Origin: Pararhodobacter aggregans
GTDB taxonomy: Bacteria; Pseudomonadota; Alphaproteobacteria; Rhodobacterales; Rhodobacteraceae
Assembly (NCBI RefSeq): GCF_003075525.1
Contig: NZ_QDDR01000011.1
Coordinates: 1-64,000, forward strand
Length of the DNA: 64,000 nt
Reading direction: 5' to 3'
Below are positions 47,904 to 55,355 of the stretch, in pieces. Made by a program: the position numbers and the translations under genes. Position 1 is the stretch's first letter; the number at the start of each line of letters is the position of its first letter. The notes below the pieces were generated by a model. The model was given only the letters and a program-made list of their open reading frames with translations, had not been told where the DNA came from and searched no databases.

Positions 47904-48113
47904 CGCGACCTGATCGCCACCTGGGTTACCGACTACAACACCGAAAGGCCCCACTCGGCTCTCGACTACCAGTCGCCCGCAGGCTTCGCACTGCACCTGA
48001 CCACCGTAATCGCCCGACCCGCTGCACGCGATGAATGCTCCGCGCGTCGGGCGATTGCCCACCCCGCGCCAAAAGGCGTAGATCAACGACCGGCTCCGGT
48101 CGCGGCTGGATGA
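47904..48113 (+). pseudogene. IS3-family transposase (OrfB) C-terminal remnant
   Basis: About 69 codons reading RDLIATWVTDYNTERPHSAL then DYQSPAGFA, the hallmark end of the IS3-group integrase domain, up to a TGA at 48111. The rest of the element is gone. It is fused to the truncated zinc-ribbon gene. Confidence 0.88.
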
Positions 48114-48137
48114 AAGACCAGTGGCAAGTCACGCCAT

Positions 48138-48387
48138 ATGGTTGTGACGCCGCATGTCGCCCAGAAGTCCCGGCACTCCGCCATCGACGGCAGAACCGCC
48201 CGGCACCTCAGCCATGCCAAATCTCAACAATGCTGGAAGAAAAATCGAGAAACCTTTCGACTGGGTCAAAACCGTCGGCGGCATGGCACAGACCATGTAT
48301 CGCGGCATCGAGCGCGTGCGGGCCCGGTTCACTCCGACAATGACGGCCTGCAATCGGGTGCGGCTGCCGAAACTGCTTGCGGGCTGA
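48138..48387 (+). pseudogene. IS5-family transposase remnant with frameshift
   Basis: The first part (VTPHVAQKSRHSAIDGRTAR) and second part (GRKIEKPFDWVKTVGGMAQ ... CNRVRLPKLLAG) of an IS5-type C-terminus lie in different frames, with the shift near 48225-48240. Inactive. Confidence 0.82.
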
Positions 48388-48545
48388 CGAGGGAAAGCGC
48401 CGCCGGGGCTTCCGTCCCATGAGCCAGCTCACCCCGGCATCCGCGCAGAGGGAAACCGCTCCTCCCTGCAGGCTTTTTCAGCGGCCTTCTAAACCCCAGA
48501 ACTACAAACATGAATCTGTCGGTCGGATGGATAGGGCGACAAAGC

Positions 48546-49442
48546 CTAGTCAGCGTAGCATTGGCTTACTATTTGCTGGGCATCGACGAAAGTCTCCTGG
48601 TATGTTTGGCCATTTGAAAAGGCCTCATCATAGAGCAAGCGCATCATAATTTGGTCGCGCAGTCCGTAATTGTAGTAGAGCGGTGGGGGAAGTGCTTGTC
48701 CGCGCCAACGGACATTGGAGAACAAGCCAATATCTCCCTGAGGATCGCCACGCAGCCCACTTGCATTGTAGAGCTCCTGCCGGACGCAGGAGGAGATATA
48801 GTCTGGAGAACGGTTGAACTCTGTATTGATAAAAACAAACGAAATCTCTCGATGCCGGGTCCACTCTGGCATGGAGGTGAAACAGGTGTTTTCTGGTCGA
48901 ACAAACCTTGAGAGTTCACGTTGGAAACCGGGCCGACCGTCGAAGAGGTCGATGGCATCATGGACGTTACTCCTGTCTATAAAGAAAATAGCGATCCAGC
49001 CACCGAGCAATGGCTCACCGAGACTCGCAGTCTCAAACTCCACGGAGAGCATAGCCTCTTTCATCATCAAATAGGAGTACATTGCCAAGGCGCCTGCCAT
49101 GGAATCCAATTCCTGGAGAATGCTAATCCCATGTAGCGTAATGCGCACATCCATCCCTCTCCTCAGGAGCGACAGAAAGCAATCATTGCAATCCGGCCCA
49201 GAATCCACGTGATGAGCCATGTAAGAAAAATCAGACACAAGGGAATAATCGTTCTCGGAGTCATATCTTCGAATAAATGCACAATCATTTTCGCTAAGCA
49301 GCATCTGGGCAACGCTGGCATCAGGTGCGAGTACAATTAATGTCATCACACTAAGTGCGGCGCCCCTGCAAGTCCCTGAAATCGAAAATGCACCTTCCGC
49401 CCCTTGAGAAGCCGGATTGCGGGGAATATTCTTTAGGTTCAT
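48546..49442 (-). CDS. DUF2927-like exported protein
   Basis: Protein of 298 residues from the ATG at 49442 (a TTG at 49463 would add 7). A hydrophobic segment (ALSVMTLIVLAPDASVAQ) about 30 residues in looks like a late signal peptide. The C-terminus CVRQELYNASGLRGDPQGD ... LRDQIMMRLLYDEAFSNGQT matches the DUF2927 pattern (C-x-x-x-E-L...GL...D; LRLLYD...G). Function unknown. GC is lower than the chromosome. Confidence 0.78.
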   Translation of the reverse strand: MNLKNIPRNPASQGAEGAFSISGTCRGAALSVMTLIVLAPDASVAQMLLSENDCAFIRRYDSENDYSLVSDFSYMAHHVDSGPDCNDCFLSLLRRGMDVRITLHGISILQELDSMAGALAMYSYLMMKEAMLSVEFETASLGEPLLGGWIAIFFIDRSNVHDAIDLFDGRPGFQRELSRFVRPENTCFTSMPEWTRHREISFVFINTEFNRSPDYISSCVRQELYNASGLRGDPQGDIGLFSNVRWRGQALPPPLYYNYGLRDQIMMRLLYDEAFSNGQTYQETFVDAQQIVSQCYAD

Positions 49443-49836
49443 GCGAATACTTTTCGTTACCAAGCTCCAAGTTGAGACATAAGGAGCAATCGCGGATCGG
49501 AGAGAAGAGCCAGTGCTGCCCCCTTGCGCACCAATAGACTTTCAATTTCCGTACAACTTCACGAAGCAGTCGCCCCCAAAACACTTCGCGCGGTGGTCAA
49601 CCAGCTCAATTCATCTATGGTGCGCGGATCGGTCGCCTCCATATTTGCCCTTGTCGAAAACCTATGCGGTGCCCCAAAGTCGCAAGAGCTTCTTAAGGCT
49701 TACACTAGAAACTTGAGGTGATCCAGCGAGGTATGTTTCGGCGCGCCAATGTCCCTTCCACGGTCGATCTTTGGATGCGACTGGCTCTGCTGCTCTATTC
49801 GGAATGAGGTTTGATTCGTCTCGTTCCGAGATATCT

Positions 49837-50172
49837 TCAACGCATGCAGCCGGTCCCGGGCGCTCCGAGTGATCTGAAGCGGTTCATGAATGCGATGCCG
49901 ATCTGAACCTCTGCATCCAGACTGTCGAAGTCTCTGACCATGATGCGCTCGCCGCGGAGCTTGATGCATCTCATCTTGGCCTCACCGTGACTTCTTCGGT
50001 GATAGCTGGACCATTTCTGCCAGCGGGCGCGAGTGAAGCCTTTGCTGGCACGTAACGCATTGTCTCGCGCCTGCAGGCTGAGTTTGCGGCCCTTCCAGCC
50101 CCTGGCAACTCGCCTTGGTGCTATGGTGGCACGGTGGCAACGGCCACTCGCGCAGCGCTGGGCGTGCGGCAA
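49837..50172 (-). pseudogene. IS5-type transposase C-terminal remnant
   Basis: The frame ends RARWQKWSSYHRRSHGEAKM ... GERIMVRDFDSLDAEVQI ... NRFRSLGAPGT, matching the usual W-x-x-W-S-G-Y-H-R-R-S ... ETKM ... RDFDRQVAELQ end of IS5-group transposases. The catalytic part upstream is unrecognisable. Confidence 0.8.
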
Positions 50173-50471
50173 CCTTTGGTGTCATGGAATCCGCTGGCGG
50201 TGATAAGGCCGATCCGCCCTTCAGCCGGACTCTGCGCCAGCAGATCGGGCTAGAACGGGCGCATCCTCTGCTCGAAGGCTAACGTGCTCGCACATCTCAA
50301 GCGAGCTGCCGCATGCGTTGTCGCAAAGCAGGGGCTTCGTCGCTATCTCGAGAGGACCTACGCCAGGTCACTGGACAGAATAGTTGATGAAGGCGTTGGC
50401 GATGCATAGGTCGACCGAATGCTCGAGGACGCGTCTCCTCAAGACTGCTGGTCGAGCGCTGCAACTCTTCC

Positions 50472-50521
50472 TGTCAAACACTGCAAGACCTGTTGTCGCG
50501 CTACACTTGCAGTGTTTGACA
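50472..50521. repeat. Perfect 16-bp inverted repeat at island edge
   Basis: TGTCAAACACTGCAAG (50472-50487) and CTTGCAGTGTTTGACA (50506-50521) are exact reverse complements with an 18-base centre. It may be head-to-head IS ends, a recombination site or an operator. Confidence 0.75.
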
Positions 50522-50607
50522 TCGAAAGCTGCAACAGTCGGCCCGCCGCGCGGCCCGGGTCGCTTGGCGCCAGCCGGGCTGGGGCTGCCGATGGCGCCCG
50601 GCGGCGG

Positions 50608-50811
50608 TCAGTCGTCGGGTGGAGAGGGCAGGGTCAGGCGCTGGATGTCGGTCTCCAGCTGGGCGATCACCTGGGCGGTCTCGTCGACGCGCTTGCCGTC
50701 GGGCAGGGTGTAGATGGCGGCGCGGGTGCCGTTGCGGTAGTCCGACAGCAGCGCCTGCAGGTAGCTGCGCTGCGTTGTCAGCCAACGGCGGTATTCCTCA
50801 ATCTGTGTCAC
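50608..50811 (-). CDS. Small acidic coiled protein, 67 residues
   Basis: Protein from a GTG start: MTQIEEYRRWLTTQRSYLQA ... YTLPDGKRVDETAQVIAQLE. High GC and third-position bias suggest it is real. The pattern slightly resembles small phage head-tail joining proteins, but that is not firm. It lies between the island edge and a response-regulator gene. Confidence 0.5.
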   Translation of the reverse strand: MTQIEEYRRWLTTQRSYLQALLSDYRNGTRAAIYTLPDGKRVDETAQVIAQLETDIQRLTLPSPPDD

Positions 50812-50927
50812 GGGATCGCACTCGAACTGGGGCAGGACAACCAGGAGCAGATTGCCGCCTGCGTCACGCCGGGGCCATTCCCCATTTCAGGGGAGGCCGC
50901 CCTGCCCCGGCCGACCCCGCGCGGCGC

Positions 50928-51554
50928 TCAGTCCAGCAGGCCCAGCGCGATCGCCGCGCGGGCGGCATCGGCACGGTTGCCGAGGCCCAGCTTGCGGTAG
51001 ATGTCCTTGATGTACTGGTTCACCGTATGCTCGGATATCTGCAACTCGAAAGCGATCTCGACGGTGCGGATGCCGCGCCCCAGCAGACCCAGCACCTGTT
51101 GTTCGCGGCGCGACAGATGCGCCGGGGGCAGCTCGATCCTCGGCTCGGTCTGGGCCCGAAGACAGCGGGCATGCGCCAGCAGATTGGCGATCTTGAGATG
51201 CAGCTGGTCGAGGTCGATGGGCTTGGTGATGTAATCCGTGGCCCCCGCGCGCAGCCCCTCCAGATGCGACTCGCGGTCCGACAGCGCGGTCACGAACAGG
51301 AAGGCCGTCGCCGCATTGACCTTGCCCGCCCGGCGCAGGTCCTGCAGCAGCACGAACCCCGACCGGCCGGGCAGGATCACGTCGCAGAGCACGATGTCAG
51401 GGGTCACGGTGGCGAGGATCGCTTCGGCCTCGTCGCCGCTGGCAGCCGTCAGCACGCAATGTCCCGCCCCTGCCAGTTCGTCGCGCAGTTCCTCGAGCAG
51501 CGCCGCCTCGTCCTCGACGCACAGGATGGTTGCACCTTTGTCCGAAGCCGTCAT
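50928..51554 (-). CDS. Response regulator, NarL/LuxR type
   Basis: Protein of 208 residues. The receiver domain has acidic pocket VEDEA, phosphoacceptor Asp in IVLCDVILPG, Thr in FVTALS and Lys in YITKPID. A LuxR-type helix-turn-helix follows (LSRREQQVLGLLGRGIRTVEIAFELQISEHTVNQYIKDIYRKLG). Its start overlaps the kinase stop. It should be phosphorylated by that kinase; target genes unknown. The in-frame ATG at 51572 is inside the kinase gene. Confidence 0.92.
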   Translation of the reverse strand: MTASDKGATILCVEDEAALLEELRDELAGAGHCVLTAASGDEAEAILATVTPDIVLCDVILPGRSGFVLLQDLRRAGKVNAATAFLFVTALSDRESHLEGLRAGATDYITKPIDLDQLHLKIANLLAHARCLRAQTEPRIELPPAHLSRREQQVLGLLGRGIRTVEIAFELQISEHTVNQYIKDIYRKLGLGNRADAARAAIALGLLD

Positions 51555-52915
51555 GCCGGGTTGCTCCCCCATCCTTGCAGGCAGACCGAGAAGGTGGTCC
51601 CTTCGCCCAGCGTCGACGTGACGTCGATACGGCCCCCGTGCAGGTCCACGAATTGCGCGGCCAGGCTCAGCCCGACGCCGACACCGGGAAAGCGGTGCGC
51701 ATTCGGGGCCCGGTAATAGGGTTCGAAGATCGCGCCCATCGCCTCCTCGGGGATGCCGCAGCCGACATCGGTGATCGAGCAGCGGACCAATGTGCCGTCC
51801 TTCCAGGTCGTCACCTGCACCGGGCCGGTCGGGGCCGAGTATTTCAGGGCGTTCGACAGAAGGATGAGCACGACCTGTTCCAGAAGGACGGCGTCCCCGT
51901 CCAGAAGCAGGGGATCGGCGGCGAAATCGCAGTCGATCTTGCGGTCGGGTTGCGTCGCTCGGGTCTGCGCCACCGCGACGGAGGCGATCGCGTTGAAATC
52001 GACCCGGCTGCGCTTGCCCTCGATATCGCGTTTCTGAAAGGCGGCGGTTTCCAGAAAGCCGCCGATCAGCCGCTCGAGCCGCTCGGCCGCATCGACGATC
52101 TTGGAAAACCGCAGGCGCATTTCGGCGTCGATCTGCCCCTCGGGCCGGCGGACCTGACGCTGGGCGGTCATGTGAATGATCGACAGCGAGGTGCGGAACT
52201 GATGCGCCACGGTGACCACGAAACTGCGATAGACCTCTTTCGCGCGCCGCTCTGCCCCCAGCGCCTCGCGCAGCTTCACGGTGCGGTCGGCGATCGTCCG
52301 CTCCAGCTGCCGCTGATGCGCCTCAAGCTCGGTTCGGACCCGCAAGAGGCCGCGCGTTCGCCGGATCAGCAGCGTGGCCATCGCCAGCCCGGCCAGGACC
52401 GCGCCGATCACCGAGGCGGTGAGCAGGTTGGTGGCCCGATGCTCGCGGTCATGCAGCATGAAGCGGGTCCGCCGCTCGGCAAGATAGGTCGCAATCGCGA
52501 TGCCCCGCGACACCTCGGCCAGCTCGGCCGCCAGTCGGGCGCTGTCCGGGTCCGGCTCCGTCACCGGGGCCGCGTCAAGGGAGCGCAGCAGGGCCATCGC
52601 GCGATCCACCGCGGCGCCCTGCCCGATGGTGGCGAAATAGGCGCGCTGGGGGTTGGTCGCCAGCAGGTCGATGCGGCTGAAAAGGATCTCGAATTGCAGT
52701 GCCCGATCCTCGGCCGCGGCCTCGGCCGAGCGCAGCAAGAGCGAGAAGCGCAGGCTTTCCCGCTCGGCCTGGGAGGCCGCCCAGAGGTTCGATTCCGCAA
52801 GTTCCTGTTGCAGGGCGCGCTGGACGGCGACCAGCCAGACCATCGAAATCGCCGCGAGGATCAGGAAGGCCAGAATGGTCACCGCCGACAGGAACGTGCC
52901 CCGCGTGACGGTCAT
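51551..52915 (-). CDS. Membrane sensor histidine kinase
   Basis: Protein of 454 residues: membrane helix (~9-30), a periplasmic helical sensor of ~130 residues, a second helix (~165-185), coiled linker, HisKA with phospho-His at ~237 (VAHQFRTSLSIIH; note FRTS in place of the usual FRTP) and HATPase with N box LSNALKYS, DVGCGIP and GVGVGLSLA. Overlaps the regulator downstream and the SUOX-fold gene upstream by 4 bases each, forming a three-gene signalling operon. Confidence 0.92.
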   Translation of the reverse strand: MTVTRGTFLSAVTILAFLILAAISMVWLVAVQRALQQELAESNLWAASQAERESLRFSLLLRSAEAAAEDRALQFEILFSRIDLLATNPQRAYFATIGQGAAVDRAMALLRSLDAAPVTEPDPDSARLAAELAEVSRGIAIATYLAERRTRFMLHDREHRATNLLTASVIGAVLAGLAMATLLIRRTRGLLRVRTELEAHQRQLERTIADRTVKLREALGAERRAKEVYRSFVVTVAHQFRTSLSIIHMTAQRQVRRPEGQIDAEMRLRFSKIVDAAERLERLIGGFLETAAFQKRDIEGKRSRVDFNAIASVAVAQTRATQPDRKIDCDFAADPLLLDGDAVLLEQVVLILLSNALKYSAPTGPVQVTTWKDGTLVRCSITDVGCGIPEEAMGAIFEPYYRAPNAHRFPGVGVGLSLAAQFVDLHGGRIDVTSTLGEGTTFSVCLQGWGSNPA

Positions 52916-53424
52916 GTGATCTCGATCAGGGTCAGTTGCCAGACCCAGCGCTCGTCGAACTCGGGCGTCTGCAGGGCCGGGGTGGTGTCGCGGGGATAGA
53001 TCAGCCAGAGCGGGCCCTTGTCGCGCACCAGCATCGGCTGACCATTGGCGTTGCGGGCGAGGATCGGATCGAAGGCGAAGGCATCTCTGGCCGGGACGTC
53101 GACGCGGAAATCGTTCAGCGCGGTCAGCGTCAGCCGGCGGAGCGCCAGATCATCGGCCGTGACACCGGTCAGCACGAGGATATCGCGCAAATACGGGCCG
53201 CGGAAGGTCTGGAGCCCGTCGGTCCAGACCGTGTGGGTCACGATGTCGTGCCAGGTCAGGGCGGCAAGATCCTCTTCGTCATACCGCTGGCGGGACCCGT
53301 TCGGCGACACCACGGTCAGAAGCGGACGGTCCCGGGCCCGCGCCGGGCGCGGCAAGGCCGCCGCCGCAACAGCGGTCGTCAGCAAGCCACGACGAGACAT
53401 CGTGTCGGGGCGCAGCGTCGGCAT
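52912..53424 (-). CDS. Exported molybdopterin-binding-fold protein lacking cysteine
   Basis: Protein of 170 residues from the ATG at 53424. A twin-arginine-like signal (MSRRGLLTTAVAAAALPRPARA) precedes a domain with the pattern of the oxidoreductase molybdopterin-binding family (TFRGPYLRDILVLTGV ... ALNDFRVDVPARDAFAFDPILA ... RDKGPLWLIYP). Sulfite-oxidase-type enzymes use a cysteine ligand to Mo; no cysteine exists here, so it is probably a ligand-sensing protein for the kinase encoded next. Start could also be 53400 or 53451. Confidence 0.8.
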   Translation of the reverse strand: MPTLRPDTMSRRGLLTTAVAAAALPRPARARDRPLLTVVSPNGSRQRYDEEDLAALTWHDIVTHTVWTDGLQTFRGPYLRDILVLTGVTADDLALRRLTLTALNDFRVDVPARDAFAFDPILARNANGQPMLVRDKGPLWLIYPRDTTPALQTPEFDERWVWQLTLIEIT

Positions 53425-53829
53425 CAATCGGAGACTCCATCCCTCGGACAAAAAGGTTAAGCGGTTAACCGCCCCCTGTCAAAACGGTGGTCCTTCACGA
53501 CCGAAGGGCGATGCGCCGGACCGATCGGCCCTCGGACGCCAGCGCCTGCGCCGGCGGTTGGAACCGGCGCAGGGCTGGCGGCCGCATCCCATCGGGACAG
53601 CGCACCAGACGTCGTCGACCTCAATTGTCACTCGGGCCACGCATAAATTTCGCCGACTGCTTCCCAATCGCATCGCGCGGGCGCCTGCACCATTCCCCAA
53701 TTCGGGGGAGTGCCCCCGGCCAGCCGGCGCCCCGGCCGCCCCTCCGGCCCCGCCCCTCCGGCCCCGCCCCGGCGATTGCACGCGCCGGCCGGGACTTGTA
53801 TGGCAAGGAGAGGTTACGAGGAGATTGGC
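53425..53829. other. Intergenic region upstream of fabD
   Basis: No gene. It holds the palindrome GCGGTTAACCGC (53461-53472), upstream of the signalling operon, and two direct 14-base units GCCCCTCCGGCCCC (53738-53765) upstream of fabD. Confidence 0.5.
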
Positions 53830-54759
53830 ATGAGCCGCGCATTCGTCTTCCCCGGACAAGGGGCGCAAACCATCGGCATGGGGCGCGATCTGGCCCAGGC
53901 CTATCCGGCCGCGAAAGCCGTCTTCGACGAGGTCGACGCGGCGCTGGGCCAGACCCTGTCCTCGCTGATCTGGGAGGGCGATATCGCCGAGCTGACGCTG
54001 ACCGCCAATGCCCAGCCGGCGCTGATGGCCACCTCGCTCGCCGCACTGCGCGCGCTCGAGGCCGAGGGCTTCGCCCTGACCGACGCGGCCTTCGTCGCCG
54101 GGCATTCGCTGGGCGAATACTCGGCCCTCGCCGCGGCGGGCTCGCTCAGCGTGGCCGATACCGCGCGTCTCCTGCGGATCCGCGGCGAGGCCATGCAATC
54201 GGCGGTGCCGGTGGGTGTGGGCGCCATGGCCGCGCTTCTGGGCCTCGATTTCGCCACCGCCGCCGAGGTCGCGGCCGAAGCGGCCCAGGGCGAGGTCTGC
54301 CAGGCCGCCAACGACAACGACCCGGCGCAGGTGGTGGTCTCGGGCCACAAGGCGGCGGTCGAGCGGGCGGTGGAACTGGCCAAGGCCCGCGGCGCCAAAC
54401 GGGCGCTGATGCTGCCGGTCTCCGCCCCCTTCCATTGCGCGCTGATGCAGCCCGCGGCCGAGGCCATGGCCGAGGCGCTGGCCGGCGTCAGCATCGCCAC
54501 CCCGACGGTGCCGGTGGTGGCCAATGTCCGCGCCCAGGCGGTCAGCGACCCGGAGGCGATCCGCCAGTTGCTGGTCGAGCAGGTCACGGGCTCGGTCCGC
54601 TGGCGCGAGTCGGTGGCCTGGATGGGCGAGCAGGGCGTGCGCGAATTCTGGGAGATCGGCGCGGGCAAGGCGCTCTCCGGCATGATCCGCCGCATCGACC
54701 GCGAGGCCGAATGCAAGGCAATCGGCACGCCCGCCGATATCGCCGCGCTGAAGGGCTGA
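53830..54759 (+). CDS. fabD: Malonyl-CoA:ACP transacylase FabD
   Basis: Protein of 309 residues that loads malonyl onto acyl carrier protein for fatty acid synthesis. The start FVFPGQGAQTIGMG, nucleophile Ser in AGHSLGEYSALAAAG, and catalytic His in PVSAPFHCALM are seen. Start at 53830 behind GAGGAG. No other fab gene follows in this window; an interspersed-element pair lies downstream. Confidence 0.97.
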   Translation: MSRAFVFPGQGAQTIGMGRDLAQAYPAAKAVFDEVDAALGQTLSSLIWEGDIAELTLTANAQPALMATSLAALRALEAEGFALTDAAFVAGHSLGEYSALAAAGSLSVADTARLLRIRGEAMQSAVPVGVGAMAALLGLDFATAAEVAAEAAQGEVCQAANDNDPAQVVVSGHKAAVERAVELAKARGAKRALMLPVSAPFHCALMQPAAEAMAEALAGVSIATPTVPVVANVRAQAVSDPEAIRQLLVEQVTGSVRWRESVAWMGEQGVREFWEIGAGKALSGMIRRIDREAECKAIGTPADIAALKG

Positions 54760-54911
54760 GGGGTTTCACCCTCGCCCGCCGCTGCCGCGGCTGCCTCAGG
54801 CGACCGGAGGCGGGGGGGTGAGCGGCGTCTTGGAAACGCGCCAGTGGCGCGTTTCAGCCGCGAACGCCGCGCCCGTGGCGCGGCCGGGAGCCCGCCCCCC
54901 GCGCCCCCTGC

Positions 54912-54972
54912 TTCAAGGAGGGTTTTCCACCCTCCTTGAAAATCCTCCCGAGGATATTTGCAGAACAAAGAT
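54912..54972 (+). repeat. Interspersed element copy R5a with terminator stem
   Basis: TTCAAGGAGGG (54912-54922) and CCCTCCTTGAA (54930-54940) form a perfect stem downstream of fabD, then the core GAGGATATTTGCAGAACAAAG (54950-54970). Confidence 0.85.
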
Positions 54973-54997
54973 GGAGAACAGAGGGCGCTTGCCCCTC

Positions 54998-55047
54998 ATC
55001 TTCGTTCTGCAAATATCCTCGGGGGTCCGGGGGCAGAAGGCCCCCGG
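54998..55047 (+). repeat. Interspersed element copy R5b
   Basis: The facing copy: ATCTTCGTTCTGCAAATATCC then CCGGGGGC (55027-55034) / GCCCCCGG (55040-55047). It lies upstream of the phosphorylase gene, so here the pair separates two genes on the same strand. Confidence 0.85.
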
Positions 55048-55355
55048 GGCCAACCCCAAGCGCCGTCCTCTCCGCGGCGGGAGGCGCGCGGGGTGGGCGG
55101 GTGGGAGCGCGCCTCCCGCCGCTGTGCCCATCCGACAGGCGCCGCCGGATCGGGCAGCGGCGCCCAGCCAGCGGGCAGCGCCGGGGTGACGGCGCCTCTG
55201 GGCGGCCCGCGGCTTGTCCTTTGGCCCCCGGGCGATACACTTTCCCCGTCAGCCCAAGCCAAGTCGAGGTCCCCATCCCCGATCCTGCCGTCACCCGCAG
55301 CCTGCGCAGCCGCCTGCACGGCTTGCTCGTCACGCTCTACCCCGGGCGCGACGCG

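Larger units (their letters stand above)
35887..50560. mobile_element. Accessory island (composite, boundaries approximate)
   Basis: About 14.7 kb of mosaic GC with duplicated flanking segments, a deleted Mu-like prophage, three transposase fragments, a tRNA-like gene and three protease or unknown cargo segments. No integrase is present, so it was probably assembled by several events and is no longer self-mobile. Edges are set by block A on the left and the inverted repeat on the right. Confidence 0.65.
49464..50607. other. Decayed stretch at the right end of the island
   Basis: No intact gene. It contains a transposase remnant (49837-50172, minus), a 65-codon frame at 49524-49721 that may be the end of a lost gene, and a perfect inverted repeat at 50472-50521. 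Chromosome-like GC resumes after about 50540. Confidence 0.5.

Noticed and set aside
48129-48432. Minus-strand frames of 74 codons in this interval
   Set aside because: They are antisense to an IS5-type remnant recognised on the plus strand.
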